Part shown: in pieces, positions 7,186 to 9,355 of the stretch
Position numbering within the stretch: the first letter of the stretch is position 1
Layout of the letters: the number at the start of each line of letters is the position of its first letter
From: Succinivibrionaceae bacterium
GTDB lineage: Bacteria; Pseudomonadota; Gammaproteobacteria; Enterobacterales; Succinivibrionaceae
Length of the DNA: 9,355 nucleotides
Direction: 5' to 3'
Assembly: GCA_003477345.1 (NCBI GenBank)
Contig: DMTG01000079.1
Location: 1 to 9,355, forward strand
Notes under the pieces: generated by a model
Seen by the model: only the letters and a program-made list of their open reading frames with translations
Told to the model about the DNA's origin: nothing
Database searches by the model: none
Translations under genes and position numbers: made by a program

Positions 7186-7542
7186 ATGAGCTTTGAATCT
7201 GAAAAGCCATTTAATGACTACCAGCACTTCGCACGCGGAATTCGTCGCAGCGGCGATTTCACCATCAACGAATCAGCACTTTTAGAAAAATACGGCGCTG
7301 CCATGATGGAGCTCTACAAGGGCACTAGAAAACCAAAAGACAAAGACGAAAAAACCTTTGTAAAGCAGATCACCGGTGATGAAATTATCACTGATCGTAA
7401 TGCCAAAATTTTCAAAAAGTATTTACAGGTTATCAAGCCTCGTCATTTACACAGACTCTGCTCTGTAGGCAACGATGACGATCTGTCAAATAACTTTATG
7501 GGTGGCGGTTCATCTTCATCAGATGACTCCAACATAGATTAA
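7186..7542 (+). CDS. maoP: MaoP (YifE, DUF413) macrodomain Ori protein
   Basis: Homologue of E. coli MaoP, formerly YifE, which with its DNA site maoS helps organise the Ori macrodomain of the chromosome. The 118-residue protein aligns across the DUF413 domain: FARGIRRSGDFTINESALLEKYG (15-37) corresponds to the E. coli [22 protein letters not shown] region, followed by an acidic/basic middle, FVKQITGDE (58-66), and KYLQVIKPRHLHRL (78-91). The tail (96-118) is rich in Asp, Ser and Gly and likely disordered. AGAGG lies 8 nt before the ATG. It is a single-gene unit with its own promoter and terminator. It is flanked here by glnK and azlD, not by hdfR as in E. coli. Whether a maoS-like site exists nearby cannot be told by eye. 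Confidence 0.9.
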   Translation: MSFESEKPFNDYQHFARGIRRSGDFTINESALLEKYGAAMMELYKGTRKPKDKDEKTFVKQITGDEIITDRNAKIFKKYLQVIKPRHLHRLCSVGNDDDLSNNFMGGGSSSSDDSNID

Positions 7543-7563
7543 AAAGTATTTCTTTTTAAGGAT

Positions 7564-7588
7564 AAAGGCTCTTTATAGAGCCTTTTTT
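7564..7588 (+). terminator. Intrinsic terminator after maoP
   Basis: A perfect 9-bp stem (AAAGGCTCT at 7564-7572 with AGAGCCTTT at 7577-7585) and a TTAT loop run into six Ts. It lies 21 nt after the maoP stop. The region is convergent with azlD, and a short T run on the other strand might allow partial bidirectional use. Confidence 0.92.
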
Positions 7589-7643
7589 ATTGCAGTCCTG
7601 CTTAAGCAAAAATTAAACAAGAATGATTTTTATAGCGGTATTT

Positions 7644-7967
7644 TTAAGCTGGAAATGCCACCAGAAGCAGATATACTGCAATAACTGCAATGATTACCAC
7701 TGCGGCTGCCGGCAGCTTTACAAATGAGCAGGCCACGGCCACCGCACTGCCAGCATAAGCAACATACAGGTTCTCGTTACCAAGACAGTAGAATATGCCA
7801 GGGAACACTAATGCCGTTAAAGCTGTATAGGGAATCAGATCAAAAAATCTCTGCCAGAATCCAGTAATGCGCAGCTTAGATACAAAAACAGATGGAACCA
7901 TTTTAAGAAAATAGGTTACCAAAGAGACCATTACAATAATTACAAAAAATCGCATTTCCTGAGACAT
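7644..7967 (-). CDS. azlD: AzlD-family small subunit of a predicted branched-chain amino-acid exporter
   Basis: Small inner-membrane partner of AzlC; such pairs (YgaZ/YgaH in E. coli, BrnFE in Corynebacterium) export branched-chain amino acids or methionine. The 107-residue protein has about four hydrophobic spans (roughly 6-24, 44-62, 66-83 and 86-105). The family block TYFLKMVPSVF (18-28) and LIPYTALTALVFPGIF (44-59) are visible, the latter close to the family's typical P-x-A-x-x-A pattern. Its ATG overlaps the azlC stop by one base (TAATG), and AAGGAG lies 8 nt upstream inside the azlC end, so translation is probably coupled. Family assignment is firm; the exact substrate is inferred from relatives. 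Confidence 0.88.
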   Translation of the reverse strand: MSQEMRFFVIIVMVSLVTYFLKMVPSVFVSKLRITGFWQRFFDLIPYTALTALVFPGIFYCLGNENLYVAYAGSAVAVACSFVKLPAAAVVIIAVIAVYLLLVAFPA

Positions 7968-8731
7968 TAGGCATTCTCCTTGGAGCTTTCTGCATCATCA
8001 GAATCTTTAGCGTTTGCATCCAGTTTTATATCCTGCTTTTTCCTGACACTGCCCTTATCCGTTATAAAAACAGCTCCCAGCATGGCGCATACTACAGAGG
8101 AAACCACCACCGCCCAGCTCATATCTATGAGCTTTGAGAGAAAACAGTTCAGTAATGCTGTAGCTACGATCATAACTCCCACGCGCAGATCTTTTTTGCC
8201 GCCCGGAACTATGATGGCAATAAAAAGCGCATAGATTGCAATTCCAAGAGCCAGAGTAACGTTAGCTGGCAGTATGGAGCTTGCCAGTATTCCGCAGACA
8301 GCGCCCAGTACCCAGGACAGATAGGAAGTTATAAACAGGCCGCAGAAATACGGTATGCCGATAAGTTCTTTTTTGGCTGTTGTAAAAATTGCAAAGGTCT
8401 CATCCGTTACCAGATGACTCATAAAAAAACGCTTGAATACACTTAATTTTACAAATCTGTTAAATACGCAGGCGCTCATTATGAAATAACGAAAGTTTAT
8501 CAGGAAGATGCCTACTGCAATTGCCAGCAGATCAGCGTGCTGAGATGCCATACTGACCGTAAGTATCTGCCCGGAGCCTGAGTACCCGGTGAAAGAAAAC
8601 AGGATTATTTCCCAGGGGGCAAAGCCTGTCTGCTGTGCTGCCACGGCATATGCTATTCCGACCGGGACATATCCGCACACGATCGGGAAAGCATGTTTCA
8701 TGCCTAATACTATTAACGAATTAGTATTCAA
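7967..8731 (-). CDS. azlC: AzlC-family large subunit of a predicted branched-chain amino-acid exporter
   Basis: Inner-membrane protein of the AzlC/YgaZ family, forming an export system with AzlD. The 254 residues contain about seven hydrophobic spans. Family landmarks are HAFPIVCGYVPVGIAYA (13-29), FTGYSGSGQ (47-55), INFRYFIMS (78-86, the N-x-R-[HY] block) and HLVTDETFAIF (106-116). Residues 224-254 form a highly charged, probably cytosolic tail (DKGSVRKKQD then Asp/Ser/Glu-rich), longer than in E. coli YgaZ. The start is TTG at 8729-8731 with AGAGG 5 nt upstream; the next in-frame ATG is codon 11 and would cut into the conserved N-terminus less well supported by a ribosome site. Divergent from lysC. 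Substrate not proven. Confidence 0.88.
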   Translation of the reverse strand: MNTNSLIVLGMKHAFPIVCGYVPVGIAYAVAAQQTGFAPWEIILFSFTGYSGSGQILTVSMASQHADLLAIAVGIFLINFRYFIMSACVFNRFVKLSVFKRFFMSHLVTDETFAIFTTAKKELIGIPYFCGLFITSYLSWVLGAVCGILASSILPANVTLALGIAIYALFIAIIVPGGKKDLRVGVMIVATALLNCFLSKLIDMSWAVVVSSVVCAMLGAVFITDKGSVRKKQDIKLDANAKDSDDAESSKENA

Positions 8732-8898
8732 AATTGCCTCTAGCTATAGAACTTGGTATGCAAACTAGCTGTATTTTTATTATTTTTAATAAATGCCCTA
8801 TTTTGGACAAATAAGAATTTGCTATTGCACCGAAAAAACAAGACGCATAATATCAGATTGAAAGACTATTATATAAATAAATATTGAGATCATTTCCT
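8732..8898. other. Divergent spacer between azlC and lysC
   Basis: These 167 AT-rich bases must hold the promoters of both azlC and lysC. An inverted pair of CTAGCTATA-like and ACTAGCTGTA segments lies at 8739-8773 just upstream of azlC. No lysine riboswitch fits: the element needs roughly 170 nt of leader and its conserved helices are not visible. Confidence 0.5.
8825..8853 (+). promoter_or_regulatory. Candidate promoter of lysC
   Basis: TTGCAC (8825-8830) and TAATAT (8848-8853) are 17 nt apart; an alternative -10, CATAAT at 8846-8851, matches better but at 15-nt spacing. Transcription would start near 8860, only about 40 nt before the lysC start. Matches are modest. Confidence 0.3.
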
Positions 8899-9355
8899 AT
8901 GGAAAACTTAGATATCGCAAAATTCGGTGGTACATCTGTAAAAAATTTCGAGGCCATGTCCTCTAGCTATCGTGTAGTCACCGCCAATAAAAATACCAGA
9001 GTTGTAGTGATCAGCGCCTGTTCTGGTGTAACCAATATTCTTGTAGAACTGGCATCAGGCGCCTGCAACAAGGAAAGAACCCAGGAGCTTCTGGATAAGC
9101 TCAGAGAAATTCACGGCGAAATCATTTCCCATCTTGCCAATAAAGAAGAATTAACTGCTCATATTGAAAAGCAGATAGATGAAATTGAAAAGCTGTCTGT
9201 TGAAGCCTCTATGGGCTGTTCTGATGCGCTTACCGACAGAATCGTATCCAACGGCGAGCTCATGTCCTCCTATCTGTTTGTTGAAGTTTTCAAACACTAC
9301 GGCACCAGCGCCCACTGGTTTGACATCAGACAGATTATGCGCACCGATTCAAACT
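8899..9355 (+). CDS. lysC: Lysine-type aspartokinase LysC, N-terminal part (runs off the window)
   Basis: Aspartate kinase phosphorylates L-aspartate with ATP, the first step to lysine, threonine, methionine and diaminopimelate. Only the first 152 residues are inside the window. They show the nucleotide-binding KFGGTSV (8-14), VVVISACSGVTNIL (35-48), SDALTDRIVSNGELMS (108-123) and AHWFDIRQIMRT (138-149), all colinear with E. coli LysC (KFGGTSVADF, ALTDELVSHGELMS, AQWFDVRKVMRT). This favours the monofunctional LysC over ThrA or MetL, though the distinguishing C-terminal half is missing. The ATG at 8899 has only a weak GAGA ribosome site 9 nt upstream. Lysine feedback control would reside in the unseen ACT domains. 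Confidence 0.94.
   Translation, partial: MENLDIAKFGGTSVKNFEAMSSSYRVVTANKNTRVVVISACSGVTNILVELASGACNKERTQELLDKLREIHGEIISHLANKEELTAHIEKQIDEIEKLSVEASMGCSDALTDRIVSNGELMSSYLFVEVFKHYGTSAHWFDIRQIMRTDSN

Noticed and set aside
8732..8898. Lysine riboswitch before lysC
   Set aside because: Spacer too short and no conserved helices seen.

Overview
The window reads as ordinary chromosome from a low-to-moderate GC gammaproteobacterium. BamC, MaoP (YifE/DUF413), a GlnS very close to the E. coli enzyme and an E. coli-type LysC all point to Gammaproteobacteria. The AT-rich spacers and divergent BamC and MaoP proteins suggest a lineage outside Enterobacterales; an anaerobic family such as Succinivibrionaceae is a guess that the sequence alone cannot confirm. 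I see no phage genes, transposases, CRISPR arrays, toxin-antitoxin pairs, or tRNA or rRNA genes.

Layout: 1-290 is a spacer with three inverted repeats downstream of purC. Positions 291-2291 (minus) hold bamC followed by purC, the same pairing as in the E. coli dapA-bamC-purC cluster but without an adjacent dapA. A 366-base spacer (2292-2657) carries a wobble-rich terminator for the next unit. Positions 2658-4826 (minus) hold glnS followed by an unrecognised 151-residue protein, probably one transcript. Positions 4827-5218 form a divergent promoter region. Positions 5219-6912 (plus) hold amtB then glnK, in the reverse of the usual glnK-amtB order, ending in a strong terminator. Positions 7186-7542 (plus) hold maoP with an extended -10 promoter and its own terminator. 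Positions 7644-8731 (minus) hold azlC and azlD, translationally coupled. From 8899 the 5' part of lysC (plus) runs off the window.

Functionally these are housekeeping and nitrogen or amino-acid genes: purine synthesis (purC), outer-membrane assembly (bamC), glutaminyl-tRNA charging (glnS), ammonium uptake and its PII-type control (amtB, glnK), chromosome organisation (maoP), predicted branched-chain amino-acid export (azlCD) and the first step of the aspartate pathway (lysC). AmtB and GlnK should form the membrane ammonium gate: all gate residues in AmtB and the modified tyrosine in GlnK are present.

I found no convincing new biological system. The items most worth a second look are the unknown gene after glnS, a pair of related hairpins at the left edge, the reversed amtB-glnK order without a visible sigma-54 promoter, the repeats in the glnS/amtB spacer, and the lack of room for a lysine riboswitch before lysC.
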